A stretch of 64,000 nucleotides of DNA from Pseudomonas iridis (GCF_017980685.1 NZ_JACXXO010000003.1:310001-374000), one strand, 5' to 3'; positions 44,066 to 55,273 are shown, counted from the stretch's first letter. Translations and numbers: made by a program. Notes: generated from the sequence alone by a model not told the origin.

Positions 44066-44632
44066 ATGCGCCTGTTTCGTTCACTGACTTTGCTACTCAC
44101 CTTGGTAGCACCTTCGGCGTTTGCCGATGACCTGTATCAGGTCGAAATGATTCTGGTGCGCCAGAACGCTGTGCCGGCGATTGTCAGCCGCGCCGCGCCG
44201 GAAGACTGGGCCGCCGGCGCCCAGCGTTTGGGCGACGACAGCAAACGTACGCCGGCGCTGAACGACGTCGTCACCAGACTCACCGCCAGCGGCGAGTACA
44301 GCGTGTTGATGCACAAGGCCTGGCAACAAACCCTCGGTGAAACGCCGGCAAAAGTCGCGGTCAGCGAAGGCAACGAGCAATTCGGTCAGTTCCCGATCGA
44401 GGGTACGCTTGAGATGAAACTCGGGCGCTTCACCGACGTGGCTGCGGATTTCTGGGTCAATCAGATCGACGCCAATGGCCTGGTCACTGCCAGTGAGCGC
44501 CTGAAACAGGACAGCCACACCAAAAACGGCCAGCTCAATTATCTCGACAACGGCCATCTGGCCCTGCTGATCAAGATCACTTCCCTGACCGCGCCTGCGC
44601 CACGGGAAGCGCCTGAAGTCGTTCCGGACTGA
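44066..44632 (+). CDS. CsiV family protein
   Basis: A 188-residue exported protein, with signal peptide cleavage likely after APSAFA. The YQVEMILVRQNAV start of the mature part and the QFPIEGTLEMKLGRFTDV segment fit the CsiV family, whose founder in Shewanella supports cell-envelope function. The role in Pseudomonas is unproven. It starts 10 bases after mfd, with GAAGGA 6 bases before the ATG, and is followed 11 bases later by the helicase gene. Confidence 0.78.
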   Translation: MRLFRSLTLLLTLVAPSAFADDLYQVEMILVRQNAVPAIVSRAAPEDWAAGAQRLGDDSKRTPALNDVVTRLTASGEYSVLMHKAWQQTLGETPAKVAVSEGNEQFGQFPIEGTLEMKLGRFTDVAADFWVNQIDANGLVTASERLKQDSHTKNGQLNYLDNGHLALLIKITSLTAPAPREAPEVVPD

Positions 44633-44643
44633 TCGAAGTCCTT

Positions 44644-47334
44644 ATGTCCCCGCCCCTGAGTAAACCGTTGGCACCCTCCTGGGTCAGCCGATTCAAGGAA
44701 CAGAGCCTGGAGCGTGGTCGCCGCTACGCCCTGGAAAACCGGGTACGCATCGCCCAGGTCGGCGATGCGACCATTACCGCCAGTTGCGAAGGCTCTGGCG
44801 GTAACGTCTACCGTCAGACCATTCACCTGCGCGAGTCAGCCAAAGGCACTTTGCTGTTGGTCGACGCCGGGTGCACCTGCCCGGTTCGCACCAACTGCAA
44901 GCATTGCGCAGCGGTGCTGCTGAAAATCCAGGAAACCCTCGAGTACCCCGCTGCCGCAAAAGACGCCGAGCTGCTGGAAAAACTCCAGGCCGTGCTGGAA
45001 AACCGTGGCCCGAAGGCACCACCGCAGGTGCTGGTCGACAACGTTCAACCAATGCCTCGCCTGTGGCTGGCCAGCGTCGAGTTCAGTGCATTTGAACCGC
45101 GTAACGGCAAGATGCAGCGCTACATTCAGCATCGCGCGGCGTTGTCGTTCAGCTATCTGGACGAATACGTCAGCGGGCAGAAGAACAGCGACATCCTGAT
45201 CCGCCAGGAAAACCAGACTTTGCGGATAAAACGCCACCCGGAAGTCGAACAGTCCTACCGCGAACAGTTAAGAATCCTCGGCTTTCGTATCGCCACCCGG
45301 CAGAGCAAAGCCTTGCCGGAAAGCGCTGGCGAACTGTATGAAATGGTCAATGACAGCGCCTGGCTGACTTTCACCCTCAACGAACTGCCAAAGCTGCGCA
45401 CCCAAGGCTGGGAATTGCAGATCGACGAAGAGTTCGGCTTCGACCTGACCGCCGTGGATGACTGGTACGCCACGGTTGAACAGGCGCCGGAGCGCGACTG
45501 GTTTGATCTGGAGCTGGGGATCATCGTCAATGGCGAGCGCCTCAGTCTGCTGCCAATCCTGCTCAACCTGATGCGCTCGCACGCGGAAATCCTCAATCCG
45601 GAGCGACTTGCGCGGCGCCGTGATGACGAGCTGATTCTGGTCAACATTCCACAGCGCAACCTCGAGCACGGGCCGTTGCAGGTGGCATTGCCGCTCGGCC
45701 GGTTGAAACCGGTGCTGGCCACGCTCGGCGAGTTTTATTTGCAGGAACCTGGCGAAACCACCCTGCGCCTGAGCAAAGCTGACGCCACGCGCCTGAATTC
45801 GCTGGAGGGCCTGCCGCTGCTCTGGGAGGGCGGCGAGCAGATCCGCACGTTTGCTCAACGCCTGCGCGACATTCGTGATTTCAGCATCGAGGCTCCCGAA
45901 GGCCTGAACGCAACGTTGCGTCCGTACCAACTCGAAGGTTTGAGCTGGATGCAGTCGCTGCGCCAGCTGGAAGTCGGCGGGATACTCGCGGATGACATGG
46001 GTCTGGGTAAAACCCTACAGACGCTGGCACATATTCTCAGCGAGAAAATCGCCGGACGCCTGGATCGTCCGTGCATGGTGGTGATGCCTACCAGCCTGAT
46101 CCCGAACTGGCTCGATGAGGCGGCGCATTTCACGCCGCAACTGGAAGTGCTCGCGCTTTATGGTGCCAGTCGCAAAAAGCACTTCGACAATCTGGCTGAC
46201 TTCGACCTGATCCTCACTACCTACGCGCTACTGCCCAAGGACATCGAACGTCTGGTGCAACAGCCTTTGCATGTCTTGGTGCTGGACGAGGCGCAGTACA
46301 TCAAGAACCCCAACAGCAAAGCGGCGCAAGCGGCGCGCGAGCTGAATGCTCGTCAACGCCTGTGCCTGAGCGGTACACCGCTGGAAAACCACTTGGGCGA
46401 GCTTTGGTCGCTGTTCCATTTCCTGCTGCCGGGCTGGCTTGGCGACGTCAAAAGCTTCAACGCCGACTACCGCGTGCCGATCGAAAAACGCGGCAGCGAG
46501 GTCAGACTTCAGCACCTCAATGGTCGGATAAAACCGTTCCTGTTGCGCCGCACCAAGGAACAGGTTGCCACCGAGCTGCCGCCCAAAACTGAAATCATTC
46601 ACTGGGTCGATCTCAACGAGGCGCAGCGCGACGTGTACGAAACCATGCGCCTGGCCATGGACAAAAAAGTCCGCGACGAGATCACCCGCAAAGGCGTGGC
46701 GCGCAGCCAGATCATCATTCTTGAAGCGTTGCTCAAACTGCGTCAGGTTTGCTGTGATCTGCGCCTGGTCAATGGCGCCACCCTGCCCGCCCGCGGCAGC
46801 ACTTCCGGCAAGCTCGACAGCCTGATGGAAATGCTCGAAGAGCTGTTCGAAGAAGGTCGGCGGATTCTGCTGTTTTCGCAGTTCACCTCGATGCTGTCAC
46901 TGATCGAGGACGAACTGAAGAAACGTAAAATCTCCTATGCACTTCTGACCGGCCAGACCCGCGACCGGCGCACACCGGTGAAGGAATTCCAGAGCGGCAA
47001 TCGTCAGATCTTTCTGATTAGCCTGAAGGCGGGTGGCGTTGGCCTGAACCTGACCGAAGCGGATACGGTGATTCACTACGATCCGTGGTGGAACCCCGCG
47101 ACCGAAAATCAGGCGACCGACCGCGCCTATCGGATCGGACAGGAGAAACCGGTGTTCGTCTACAAGATGATTGCCCGGGGCACGGTGGAAGAGAAGATTC
47201 AGCACTTGCAGAAAGAGAAGTCTGATCTGGCAGCGGGCGTGCTGGATGGGCGCAAGGCTGGGGACTGGAAGTTGCAGAATGACGATATTGAAGCGTTGTT
47301 TGCGCCGTTGCCGGACAAGCTCGACAAACGCTGA
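44644..47334 (+). CDS. SWIM zinc-finger SNF2-family helicase
   Basis: An 896-residue Swi2/Snf2 ATPase. An N-terminal SWIM zinc finger (CTCPVRTNCKHCAAVLL, the CxCxnCxH pattern) lies near residue 79. A long middle region follows, and the motor is at about 430-890: Walker A DDMGLGKTLQT, DEAQ, SGTPLENHLGELWSLF, and helicase C motifs GLNLTEADTVIHYDPWWNPATE and QATDRAYRIGQ. Such proteins are double-stranded DNA translocases of the HepA/RapA-like and SNF2 group. A specific role, in DNA repair or in freeing stalled polymerases, is not known. The mfd-csiV-helicase order suggests one transcription unit. Confidence 0.9.
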   Translation: MSPPLSKPLAPSWVSRFKEQSLERGRRYALENRVRIAQVGDATITASCEGSGGNVYRQTIHLRESAKGTLLLVDAGCTCPVRTNCKHCAAVLLKIQETLEYPAAAKDAELLEKLQAVLENRGPKAPPQVLVDNVQPMPRLWLASVEFSAFEPRNGKMQRYIQHRAALSFSYLDEYVSGQKNSDILIRQENQTLRIKRHPEVEQSYREQLRILGFRIATRQSKALPESAGELYEMVNDSAWLTFTLNELPKLRTQGWELQIDEEFGFDLTAVDDWYATVEQAPERDWFDLELGIIVNGERLSLLPILLNLMRSHAEILNPERLARRRDDELILVNIPQRNLEHGPLQVALPLGRLKPVLATLGEFYLQEPGETTLRLSKADATRLNSLEGLPLLWEGGEQIRTFAQRLRDIRDFSIEAPEGLNATLRPYQLEGLSWMQSLRQLEVGGILADDMGLGKTLQTLAHILSEKIAGRLDRPCMVVMPTSLIPNWLDEAAHFTPQLEVLALYGASRKKHFDNLADFDLILTTYALLPKDIERLVQQPLHVLVLDEAQYIKNPNSKAAQAARELNARQRLCLSGTPLENHLGELWSLFHFLLPGWLGDVKSFNADYRVPIEKRGSEVRLQHLNGRIKPFLLRRTKEQVATELPPKTEIIHWVDLNEAQRDVYETMRLAMDKKVRDEITRKGVARSQIIILEALLKLRQVCCDLRLVNGATLPARGSTSGKLDSLMEMLEELFEEGRRILLFSQFTSMLSLIEDELKKRKISYALLTGQTRDRRTPVKEFQSGNRQIFLISLKAGGVGLNLTEADTVIHYDPWWNPATENQATDRAYRIGQEKPVFVYKMIARGTVEEKIQHLQKEKSDLAAGVLDGRKAGDWKLQNDDIEALFAPLPDKLDKR

Positions 47335-47357
47335 GATCTTTGTCGTCTGTTAGATAG

Positions 47358-47451
47358 CTATCGCTGGCAAGCCAGCTCCCACAGTGATTTGGAATTGAAC
47401 ACTATTTTGTGAACAATACAAAAACCTGTGGGAGCTGGCTTGCCAGCGATG
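47358..47451. repeat. REPIN, type B
   Basis: ATCGCTGGCAAGCCAGCTCC on the left and GGAGCTGGCTTGCCAGCGAT on the right are exact inverted copies. It lies between the convergent helicase and mtnP genes. Confidence 0.92.
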
Positions 47452-47474
47452 GAGCCAACCCGGTAAAGGCCTGA

Positions 47475-48224
<750 letters not shown>

Positions 48225-49235
48225 TTAGTCGATCAGTTGGGCGTCTTTGAGTGCGCCGATGGCTTGCAGCCAGCGTGGATCCTGGCGGTAGTCGGTGCTG
48301 GCAAACGCCTGACCGCGCATACGGGCGATACGCGCTGACGGTTTGACCTTCATGCGTTGCGCAGCACTCAGGGCCAATTCGGCAGCGGCGCGGTCATTGC
48401 AGACCAGGCCCATGTCGCACCCAGCCGAGAGTGCGGCTTCGATGCGACTGGCGGCGTCGCCAACCACGTGGGCGCCGGCCATCGACAGATCGTCGCTGAA
48501 GATCACACCATCGAACTGCAACTCGCCTCGCAGGATGTCTTGCAACCAGCGCCGAGAGAAGCCAGCGGGCTGCGAATCGACTTGGGGATAGATGACGTGT
48601 GCCGGCATGACCGCGGCCAGTTGTTTGCTCAGTTTGGCAAAAGGCACGAGGTCGTTGGCGCGGATCTCGTCAAGGCTGCGCTCGTCGTTGGGGATCGCAA
48701 CGTGGGAGTCGGCTTCGGCCCAGCCGTGACCGGGGAAATGCTTGCCAGTGGCGGCCATTCCGGCGCTGTTCATGCCCCGGATGAAGGCGCCAGCGAGCAA
48801 CGCGGCACGCTCGGGATCACCCTCAAACGAACGAGTACCAACCACGGCGCTGCGCTGGTAATCAAGATCAAGCACTGGGGCGAAGCTCAGGTCGAGGCCG
48901 ACGGCCAGCACTTCGGTCGCCATGATCCAGCCACATTGCTCAGCCAGGTATTCGGCATTCGGATTGTCGGCGATGGCGCGCATGGCCGGCAGACGCACGA
49001 AGCCTTGACGCAAACGCTGCACGCGACCGCCCTCCTGATCCACCGCCAGCAGCAAGTCCGGGCGAATCGCACGGATCGCCGCGCTGAGCTCACGCACCTG
49101 GCGCGGATGCTCGATATTGCGGGCAAAAATGATCAGACCACCCACTTCTGGCTGACGCAACAATTGGCGATCTTCAGCCGTCAGCCAGGTACCGGCGACG
49201 TCCACCATCAACGAGCCTTGCAGGCCAGCAGTCAT
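48225..49235 (-). CDS. nagZ: Beta-N-acetylhexosaminidase (GH3)
   Basis: Cytoplasmic peptidoglycan-recycling enzyme of 336 residues that removes N-acetylglucosamine from GlcNAc-anhydroMurNAc peptides; its products signal AmpC induction in pseudomonads. ATGKHFPGHGWAEADSH near residue 160 carries the catalytic His of the mobile loop, and VIFSDDLSMAGA near 240 holds the nucleophilic Asp. The length fits. The 274 bases up to psrA, which reads in the same direction, contain no gene. Confidence 0.95.
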   Translation of the reverse strand: MTAGLQGSLMVDVAGTWLTAEDRQLLRQPEVGGLIIFARNIEHPRQVRELSAAIRAIRPDLLLAVDQEGGRVQRLRQGFVRLPAMRAIADNPNAEYLAEQCGWIMATEVLAVGLDLSFAPVLDLDYQRSAVVGTRSFEGDPERAALLAGAFIRGMNSAGMAATGKHFPGHGWAEADSHVAIPNDERSLDEIRANDLVPFAKLSKQLAAVMPAHVIYPQVDSQPAGFSRRWLQDILRGELQFDGVIFSDDLSMAGAHVVGDAASRIEAALSAGCDMGLVCNDRAAAELALSAAQRMKVKPSARIARMRGQAFASTDYRQDPRWLQAIGALKDAQLID

Positions 49236-49393
49236 AGAGATTCCTTGAATACGAAAAACCCGATCCGCATGAGATCGCCACCGAGGGCAGTGCCCGGCGG
49301 GTCGGCGATATCGATGGAAAACGGATTCAGAACGAGAGTCGGCATGGGCGGCTAGCTTAGCGGATACAAGCTGCCGCGCCCACCCGTGCGCGG

Positions 49394-50101
49394 TTAAACC
49401 TTGGCGGCCACCGGCGTTGATTTGCTGCGCGGGCGCAATTGCGCAGTGGCCATGGCAGCGTCGGTGACGCCGGTATCAGCGCGCATACCCGCAGCGAGGA
49501 ACGGCACCATCAGGCGCATGACCTGCTCGATGGAGGTATTGACGCCGAAATCCGTCTCGGCAATCGCGCGCAACGCCTTGATGCCGGACATGCTGAACGC
49601 CGCGGCGCCGAGCATGAAGTGCACGCGCCAGAACAATTCAATCGGGGGAATGTTAGGTGCCGCTTCGTTGACCAGCAGCATGTAGCGACGGAACACCTTG
49701 CCGTACATGTCTTCCAGGTAACGGCGCAGGTGACCCTGGCTTTGGCTGAACGCGAGGCCGAGCAGACGCATGAAGATCGACAGGTCGTTACCGCTGCGAG
49801 GCTGAACCACGAGGGCTTGTTCGACGAGGATTTCCAGCAGCTCTTCGAGGGTCGGCTTGTTTTCAGGTTTGGCCTGACGGCGTTCCAGCTCTTTATCGAG
49901 ACTGGCGCAGAAAGGCCCGAGGAAGCGCGAGAACACCGCCTGAATCAGCGCTTTCTTGGAGCCGAAATGATAGTTGACCGCAGCCAGGTTGACGCAAGCC
50001 TTGCTGGTGATCAAACGCAATGAGGTTTCAGCGAAACCTTTCTCCGCGAACAACTGCTCGGCAGCATCAAGAATGCGTTCAACGGTTTCCGACTGGGCCA
50101 T
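49394..50101 (-). CDS. psrA: TetR-family regulator PsrA
   Basis: A 235-residue TetR regulator with an N-terminal helix-turn-helix (LRLITSKACVNLAAVNYHFGSKKALI). In Pseudomonas PsrA binds long-chain fatty acyl ligands, represses its own gene and beta-oxidation genes, and activates rpoS. The next gene, lexA, is divergent as in P. aeruginosa. The ATG at 50101 gives MAQSETVERIL. Two overlapping operator palindromes lie 16 to 42 bases upstream, as expected for autorepression. Confidence 0.93.
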   Translation of the reverse strand: MAQSETVERILDAAEQLFAEKGFAETSLRLITSKACVNLAAVNYHFGSKKALIQAVFSRFLGPFCASLDKELERRQAKPENKPTLEELLEILVEQALVVQPRSGNDLSIFMRLLGLAFSQSQGHLRRYLEDMYGKVFRRYMLLVNEAAPNIPPIELFWRVHFMLGAAAFSMSGIKALRAIAETDFGVNTSIEQVMRLMVPFLAAGMRADTGVTDAAMATAQLRPRSKSTPVAAKV

Positions 50102-50116
50102 GGCTACTCCGCCTGA

Positions 50117-50143
50117 CAAACACTTGTTTGAAACATACGTTTC
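50117..50143. promoter_or_regulatory. Tandem PsrA operators
   Basis: CAAAC-ACTT-GTTTG (50117-50130) and GAAAC-ATAC-GTTTC (50130-50143) both match the PsrA consensus (C/G)AAAC-N2-4-GTTT(G/C). They share one base and lie 16 bases before the psrA start codon. Confidence 0.88.
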
Positions 50144-50285
50144 AGCCTGTGTCTTGTCAAGCCTGTCGGTTCGTTTTGGGAATGGTCAGTCAGCTATTTA
50201 ACCACACAAGGACGACGCATTAATAAGCACGTCCACTGACCGTCTGGCGGCTTGCAAAAAAACGGGCATTGCCAAGACCGCTTCA

Positions 50286-50320
50286 CTGTATATAATCCCA
50301 GTCACTGTATAAAAAAACAG
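50286..50320 (+). promoter_or_regulatory. Two LexA (SOS) boxes upstream of lexA
   Basis: CTG-TATATAATCC-CAG at 50286-50301 and CTG-TATAAAAAAA-CAG at 50305-50320 both fit CTG-N10-CAG. The 3-base gap between them and the 10-base distance to the ATG indicate autorepression. Confidence 0.95.
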
Positions 50321-50330
50321 AGCGATCAAT

Positions 50331-50939
50331 ATGCTAAAGCTGACGCCACGCCAAGCCGAGATTCTGGCCTTTATCAAACGTTGCCTCGAAGACAATGGCT
50401 ATCCGCCAACCCGCGCGGAAATCGCTCAGGAATTAGGGTTCAAGTCGCCCAACGCGGCGGAAGAACACCTAAAGGCACTAGCCCGCAAGGGCGCCATCGA
50501 GATGACGCCCGGCGCCTCTCGCGGTATTCGCATCCCTGGCTTCGAAGCCAAGGCCGACGACTCTACCCTGCCAATCATCGGCCGGGTGGCTGCCGGCGCG
50601 CCAATCCTTGCCCAGCAGCACATCGAAGAATCCTGCAATATCAATCCAGCGTTCTTCCACCCACGTGCGGACTATCTGCTGCGCGTGCACGGCATGAGCA
50701 TGAAGGACATCGGTATTTTCGACGGCGACCTTCTGGCGGTTCACACCACCCGCGAAGCGCGTAATGGCCAGGTCGTCGTTGCCCGCATCGGCGATGAAGT
50801 GACCGTAAAACGCTTCAAGCGCGAAGGCAGCAAGGTCTGGCTGATGGCCGAAAACCCCGAGTTCGCCCCTATCGAAGTTGACCTGAAAGATCAGGAACTG
50901 GTGATCGAAGGCTTGAGTGTCGGCGTAATCCGCCGCTAA
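50331..50939 (+). CDS. lexA: SOS repressor LexA
   Basis: A 202-residue repressor and self-cleaving protease. It has an N-terminal winged helix-turn-helix ([20 protein letters not shown]), a cleavage site Ala88-Gly89 in RVAAGAPI, and the catalytic dyad Ser123 (HGMSMKD) and Lys160 (EVTVKRF). RecA filaments trigger cleavage after DNA damage. Two SOS boxes overlap its promoter. The sulA gene follows 10 bases after its stop. Confidence 0.98.
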   Translation: MLKLTPRQAEILAFIKRCLEDNGYPPTRAEIAQELGFKSPNAAEEHLKALARKGAIEMTPGASRGIRIPGFEAKADDSTLPIIGRVAAGAPILAQQHIEESCNINPAFFHPRADYLLRVHGMSMKDIGIFDGDLLAVHTTREARNGQVVVARIGDEVTVKRFKREGSKVWLMAENPEFAPIEVDLKDQELVIEGLSVGVIRR

Positions 50940-50949
50940 AGGAGGCTTT

Positions 50950-51423
50950 ATGCAGTTCCCACACACACCTCAGCAAACACAACTGCCGTTATTCGAAGCG
51001 TTTATGGCGCAACCAATGGCGCCGATCCTGAAAGAAGTGGTCGAGCGCCCCTGGAATACTGAACCCGAAGTATTCAGTGAGCTGTCACTGCGTGGTGCCG
51101 CCGGGAACTGCCTGAATCTGCTGGCGCCGATCCTTCGCGAGCTCAGCGACGATCTGGACGCACGCTGGCTGACGCTGATTGCGCCACCTGCCAGCCTGAC
51201 CCAAACATGGCTGCGCGATGCTGGTCTGAATCGAGAGCGCATCCTGCTGTTGCAACCGAGAGGCACTCAAAGTGCTCAACAACTCGCTTGCGAAGCCTTG
51301 CGTCTGGGCCGCAGCCACACAGTCGTCACCTGGATCAACCCGCTGAACACAAGTTCACGGCAACTGTTGATCAGCGCTGCACGCACGGGCGACGCTCAGA
51401 GCTTGAACATTCGATTGGGTTGA
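50950..51423 (+). CDS. sulA: SOS cell division inhibitor SulA
   Basis: A 157-residue SulA homologue that blocks FtsZ polymerisation during the SOS response. The SulA core LNLLAPILRELSDDLDARWLT and WLRDAGLNRERILLLQPRG is clear. It is co-transcribed with lexA (10-base gap, AAAGGAGG just before the start). In E. coli sulA stands alone; the lexA-sulA operon is the Pseudomonas arrangement. A hairpin without a T-tract (51456-51479) follows. Confidence 0.93.
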   Translation: MQFPHTPQQTQLPLFEAFMAQPMAPILKEVVERPWNTEPEVFSELSLRGAAGNCLNLLAPILRELSDDLDARWLTLIAPPASLTQTWLRDAGLNRERILLLQPRGTQSAQQLACEALRLGRSHTVVTWINPLNTSSRQLLISAARTGDAQSLNIRLG

Positions 51424-51520
51424 TTTACAACCTATAAGCGCTGTGTGAAGCGCAGGGCTTCTCCAGGGATAGAGAAGCCGATCTGAAGCGGCAGTGACAA
51501 AATCAAAAAGCAGTCGGGAA

Positions 51521-51754
51521 TCAATGAAGAACCCGAGACCCCTCATCTTTATCAAACTCACCTTCGATCATTCGGCCTGCCATCTGCACGCCAACGCTCA
51601 ACATCGCTTTTGCGATTTCCACGTGCTGGCCCTGCAGGAATGTCTTGGCGTCCTCGGAGAAATCCAGAGTCACCAGAGAACCCTCGTCCTCAGCCCTGCG
51701 CAGTTCGATTCGGCCGTCGGGTAACTCGACAATTTCTAGAAAGGACGTTGGCAT
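51521..51754 (-). CDS. Small hypothetical protein
   Basis: A 77-residue acidic soluble protein with no known motif. It begins MPTSFLEIVELPDGRIELRR and has a C-terminal helix (HVEIAKAMLSVGVQMAGRM). The ATG at 51754 is preferred over 51784 because the residues upstream look non-conserved. From memory a similar small gene occupies this place in P. aeruginosa (about PA3009). It lies downstream of the DUF6586 gene in the same direction, 106 bases away. Confidence 0.72.
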   Translation of the reverse strand: MPTSFLEIVELPDGRIELRRAEDEGSLVTLDFSEDAKTFLQGQHVEIAKAMLSVGVQMAGRMIEGEFDKDEGSRVLH

Positions 51755-51860
51755 ATAGGTCTGTTCTCCACGAAAGGCAGGCATTATATAGACATCATTC
51801 AGGCTTCGCTTGTGATCTTGACCAGCAGCATGTTTCAGATTGCCACCGCGTCAATCATCG

Positions 51861-52385
51861 TCAGCATTCGTTCAAACCTTCGCGAAAACGAATAGCCAGA
51901 CTCTTGAGGTTCTGCCGCCAACCCTCAAGTTCTTCACGGCTCAACTCGTGCGGAGCCTCTTCTTCATCCAGATTAACAGCCTGAATCAACGGCTGTGTCA
52001 CATCGCCCTTGGGCTTGTGTGGCACGCGAGGCGGCTGAAACAACGCCGAATGCGCTGCCAGCAATTCTGCCAGCCAGGTCTCCGGATTGGCCGCCAGTTC
52101 AACCATTTCCGCCAGTTCTGGAATCGCTATCGACTCAAGCACTTCACGTGTCAACAGCATCTCGGCCCGTGGTGCACTCGCCTGAGGCAGCCGATAGAAC
52201 CCGGCAATTTCATGACACAGCCCCAATAGCGCGCCATAGAGATGGAACAACGCTGATTCACGCCCAGCCTGAATCAGCGCCAGAGAATTCATCGCCCGCC
52301 CTTCTTCAGCTCGAGCCAAGGCTTCCAGCGACAGGCCGGCGAAATAGATTTTCTGATTGGTGCGGGTATAGAGTTCGTGGGCCAT
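51861..52385 (-). CDS. DUF6586 family protein
   Basis: A 174-residue mainly helical protein (MAHELYTRTNQKIYFAGLSL). There is no signal peptide or membrane segment. The C-terminal half is charged, ending in LSREELEGWRQNLKSLAIRF. The family name is from memory and the function is unknown. It lies between the small hypothetical gene and topA, in the same direction, with the topA terminator 80 bases upstream. Confidence 0.75.
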   Translation of the reverse strand: MAHELYTRTNQKIYFAGLSLEALARAEEGRAMNSLALIQAGRESALFHLYGALLGLCHEIAGFYRLPQASAPRAEMLLTREVLESIAIPELAEMVELAANPETWLAELLAAHSALFQPPRVPHKPKGDVTQPLIQAVNLDEEEAPHELSREELEGWRQNLKSLAIRFREGLNEC

Positions 52386-52464
52386 GACGGCAGCCTCCAC
52401 AACGAAATAATTGCTTCACACAGACCGGACAGTGTCGTGGATCAACGGATCACACCGCAAGCAC

Positions 52465-52511
52465 AAAACAAAAAGGCCGCATGAAAACCCGAGGGTTCTC
52501 ATGCGGCCTTT
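52465..52511 (-). terminator. Intrinsic terminator of topA
   Basis: On the minus strand AAGGCCGCATGAGAACCC-TCG-GGGTTTTCATGCGGCCTT is a long near-perfect stem followed by TTTGTTTTG. Confidence 0.95.
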
Positions 52512-52528
52512 CAGTATCAGACTAACGC

Positions 52529-55159
52529 TTACTCAGCCTTGGCCTTCGAGCGCTTGTCTTCAACAGTCCACTTGCCGCCGTCGAAGTACGCCTTCCAGCC
52601 GGTTGGCTTGCCGTCGACTTCGGTCTGCACGTATTGCTCCTTGGTCTTGCGGCTGTAGCGGATCACCGCTGGCAGACCATCAGGATCCTTCTGCGGTGCT
52701 TCGCACAGGAAGTGATACTTAGGATCGATTTCTTCCTTGTGCGGAAGAATCTCGATCACCAAGGGAGCACGGGTCTCGCGATTTTTCGGGAACTGACTGG
52801 CCGCCAGGAACAGACCGGACGCACCATCGCGCAGGATGTAGGTGTCGTTGACCTTTTCGCATTTCAGCTCAGGCATCTTCACCGGATCCATCTTCGGCGG
52901 CGCCGCGTCACCGCTCTTCAGCAGTTTGCGGGTGTTTTTACAGGTCGGATTGGTGCAGCCGAAGAACTTGCCGAAACGGCCGGTCTTGAGCTGCATCTCG
53001 CTGCCGCACTTGTCGCATTCCAGGCTCGGACCTTCGTAGCCCTTGATGCGATAGCTGCCCTCTTCGATTTCGTAGCCGGCGCAATCCGGGTTGTTACCGC
53101 AGATGTGCAGCTTGCGCTTCTCGTCGAGCAGGTAAGCGTCCATTGCCGTGCTGCAGATCGGGCAGCGATGCTTGCCACGCAATACCAGCGACTCCGACTC
53201 ACCCTCATCGTCCGCAGCGATTTCGTCGCCCGGCACCAGGTTGACGGTGGCCTTGCAGCGCTCTTTCGGCGGCAGGCTGTAGCCCGAGCAACCAAGGAAC
53301 ACGCCGGTCGATGCGGTACGGATCTGCATCGGACGGCCGCAAGTGGTGCACGGAATGTCGGTCATGACCGGCTGGTTGGCACGCATGCCGGTTTCCGGGT
53401 TCTCGGCTACTTCGAGTTTCTTTTTGAAGTCGCCGTAGAACTCGTCCAGCACGTTCTTCCAGTCGCGCTCGCCCTGAGCCACGTCATCGAGGTTCTCTTC
53501 CATGCCGGCAGTGAAGCCGTAGTCCATGAGGTTCGAGAAGCTCTCCGACAGACGTTCGGTAACGATGTCGCCCATTTTTTCCGAATAGAAACGACGGTTG
53601 TGCAGGGTCACGTAACCGCGATCCTGGATGGTCGAAATGATCGCAGCGTAAGTCGAAGGACGACCGATACCGCGTTTTTCCATTTCTTTAACCAGGCTGG
53701 CTTCCGAATAACGCGCCGGCGGCTTGGTGAAGTGCTGGGTCGGATCGAGCTTGATCAGCTTCATCACGTCGCCCTGCGCCATATCGGGCAGAACATCATC
53801 ATCGCCAGGTTTGGCAATTTGCGGCATTACTCGGGTGTAACCGTCAAACTTCAGGATACGACCCTTGGCGCGCAGCTCGAAATCACCAGCACCGACGCTG
53901 ACAGTCGTCGACAGGTATTGCGCCGGTAGCATCTGGCAAGCCAGGAACTGACGCCAGATCAGCTCATAGAGACGCTCAGCATCGCGCTCCATACCCGCCA
54001 GCTTGCTTGGAATGGTATTGGCGTCGGAGGGACGAATGGCTTCGTGAGCCTCTTGTGCGCCTTCCTTGCTGCTGTAGACGTTCGGCGTTTCCGGCAGATA
54101 CTTCTTGCCGAACTCATCTTCGATGTAAGCACGTGCCATCGTCACGGCGTCTGCCGAGAGGTTGGTCGAGTCGGTACGCATATAAGTGATGTAGCCGGCT
54201 TCGTACAGACGCTGGGCCATCATCATGGTTTTCTTCACGCCGAAGCCCAGACGGTTGCTCGCCGCCTGCTGCAGGGTGGACGTGATGAACGGCGCCGACG
54301 GCTTGCTGCTGGTCGGTTTGTCTTCGCGCTTGACGATGCTGTAGCTGGAGGACTTGAGTTTCTCCAGCGCGGCCATGGCCTGGGCTTCGTTGAGCGGTTT
54401 GAAGGCTTCGCCCTTTTCACGCGCTACTTCGAAACGTACGGTCGAGCCTTTGGCGCTGCCGAGATCGGCATGCACTTCCCAGTACTCTTCCGGGTTGAAC
54501 GCGCGAATTTCACGCTCACGCTCAACCACCAGTTTAACGGCGACCGATTGCACACGACCGGCGGACAGGCCGCGGGCGATCTTGGCCCACAGCAGCGGCG
54601 AGACCATGTAGCCCACAACGCGATCGAGGAAACGACGCGCCTGCTGAGCGTTGACACGATCGATGTCCAGCTCGCCTGGCTTGGAGAAGGCTTCCTGGAT
54701 CGCCTTCTTGGTGATTTCGTTGAACACCACACGCTTGTAGCGGCTGTCGTCACCACCGATGGCTTCGCGTAGGTGCCATGCAATGGCTTCCCCCTCGCGA
54801 TCCAAGTCGGTTGCGAGATAGATGGTGTCAGCATCCTTGGCGAGCCGGCGCAGCTCTTCGATGACCTTCTCTTTGCCCGGGAGGATCTCGTACTTGGCCT
54901 TCCAGCCATGATCGGGATCGACACCCATACGCGAGACCAGCTGCTTGCGCGCTTTCTCTTTCGGCGTGAGCACCGGACCTTCGCCTGCGGCAGCCTTGCC
55001 GCGCTTGGCGGCTGGCTCTTTGCTGGCGCTAGCCGAACCGCTGGTGGGCAGGTCTCGGATATGGCCGATACTCGACTTCACCACGTATTGGTTGCCCAGA
55101 TACTTGTTGATGGTCTTGGCCTTAGCCGGGGATTCCACAATGACCAGCGATTTGCCCAT
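52529..55159 (-). CDS. topA: DNA topoisomerase I
   Basis: Type IA topoisomerase of 876 residues that relaxes negative supercoils. The TOPRIM domain starts [19 protein letters not shown] with [13 protein letters not shown] further on. The catalytic Tyr lies in [13 protein letters not shown] near residue 328. C-terminal zinc-ribbon units are visible: [16 protein letters not shown], and CDKCGSEMQ with CTNPTCKN. The insert with poly-Ala and Lys near residue 45-60 ([20 protein letters not shown]) is an extra loop compared with the E. coli enzyme. Confidence 0.98.
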   Translation of the reverse strand: MGKSLVIVESPAKAKTINKYLGNQYVVKSSIGHIRDLPTSGSASASKEPAAKRGKAAAGEGPVLTPKEKARKQLVSRMGVDPDHGWKAKYEILPGKEKVIEELRRLAKDADTIYLATDLDREGEAIAWHLREAIGGDDSRYKRVVFNEITKKAIQEAFSKPGELDIDRVNAQQARRFLDRVVGYMVSPLLWAKIARGLSAGRVQSVAVKLVVEREREIRAFNPEEYWEVHADLGSAKGSTVRFEVAREKGEAFKPLNEAQAMAALEKLKSSSYSIVKREDKPTSSKPSAPFITSTLQQAASNRLGFGVKKTMMMAQRLYEAGYITYMRTDSTNLSADAVTMARAYIEDEFGKKYLPETPNVYSSKEGAQEAHEAIRPSDANTIPSKLAGMERDAERLYELIWRQFLACQMLPAQYLSTTVSVGAGDFELRAKGRILKFDGYTRVMPQIAKPGDDDVLPDMAQGDVMKLIKLDPTQHFTKPPARYSEASLVKEMEKRGIGRPSTYAAIISTIQDRGYVTLHNRRFYSEKMGDIVTERLSESFSNLMDYGFTAGMEENLDDVAQGERDWKNVLDEFYGDFKKKLEVAENPETGMRANQPVMTDIPCTTCGRPMQIRTASTGVFLGCSGYSLPPKERCKATVNLVPGDEIAADDEGESESLVLRGKHRCPICSTAMDAYLLDEKRKLHICGNNPDCAGYEIEEGSYRIKGYEGPSLECDKCGSEMQLKTGRFGKFFGCTNPTCKNTRKLLKSGDAAPPKMDPVKMPELKCEKVNDTYILRDGASGLFLAASQFPKNRETRAPLVIEILPHKEEIDPKYHFLCEAPQKDPDGLPAVIRYSRKTKEQYVQTEVDGKPTGWKAYFDGGKWTVEDKRSKAKAE

Positions 55160-55273
55160 GGATCAGAAAATTCCTGAATTCTAGAAGTGAAAGGCGGTTG
55201 GCGCCTGACGCGGCACCGCTATATATAGTTGATACAAGGTGAGGTCAAGCGCAGGGTATTGCGCGCACTCCCC

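Noticed and set aside
51456..51479. GGCTTCTC/GAGAAGCC hairpin after sulA as a terminator
   Set aside because: No T-tract on either strand, so it is noted only as a hairpin.
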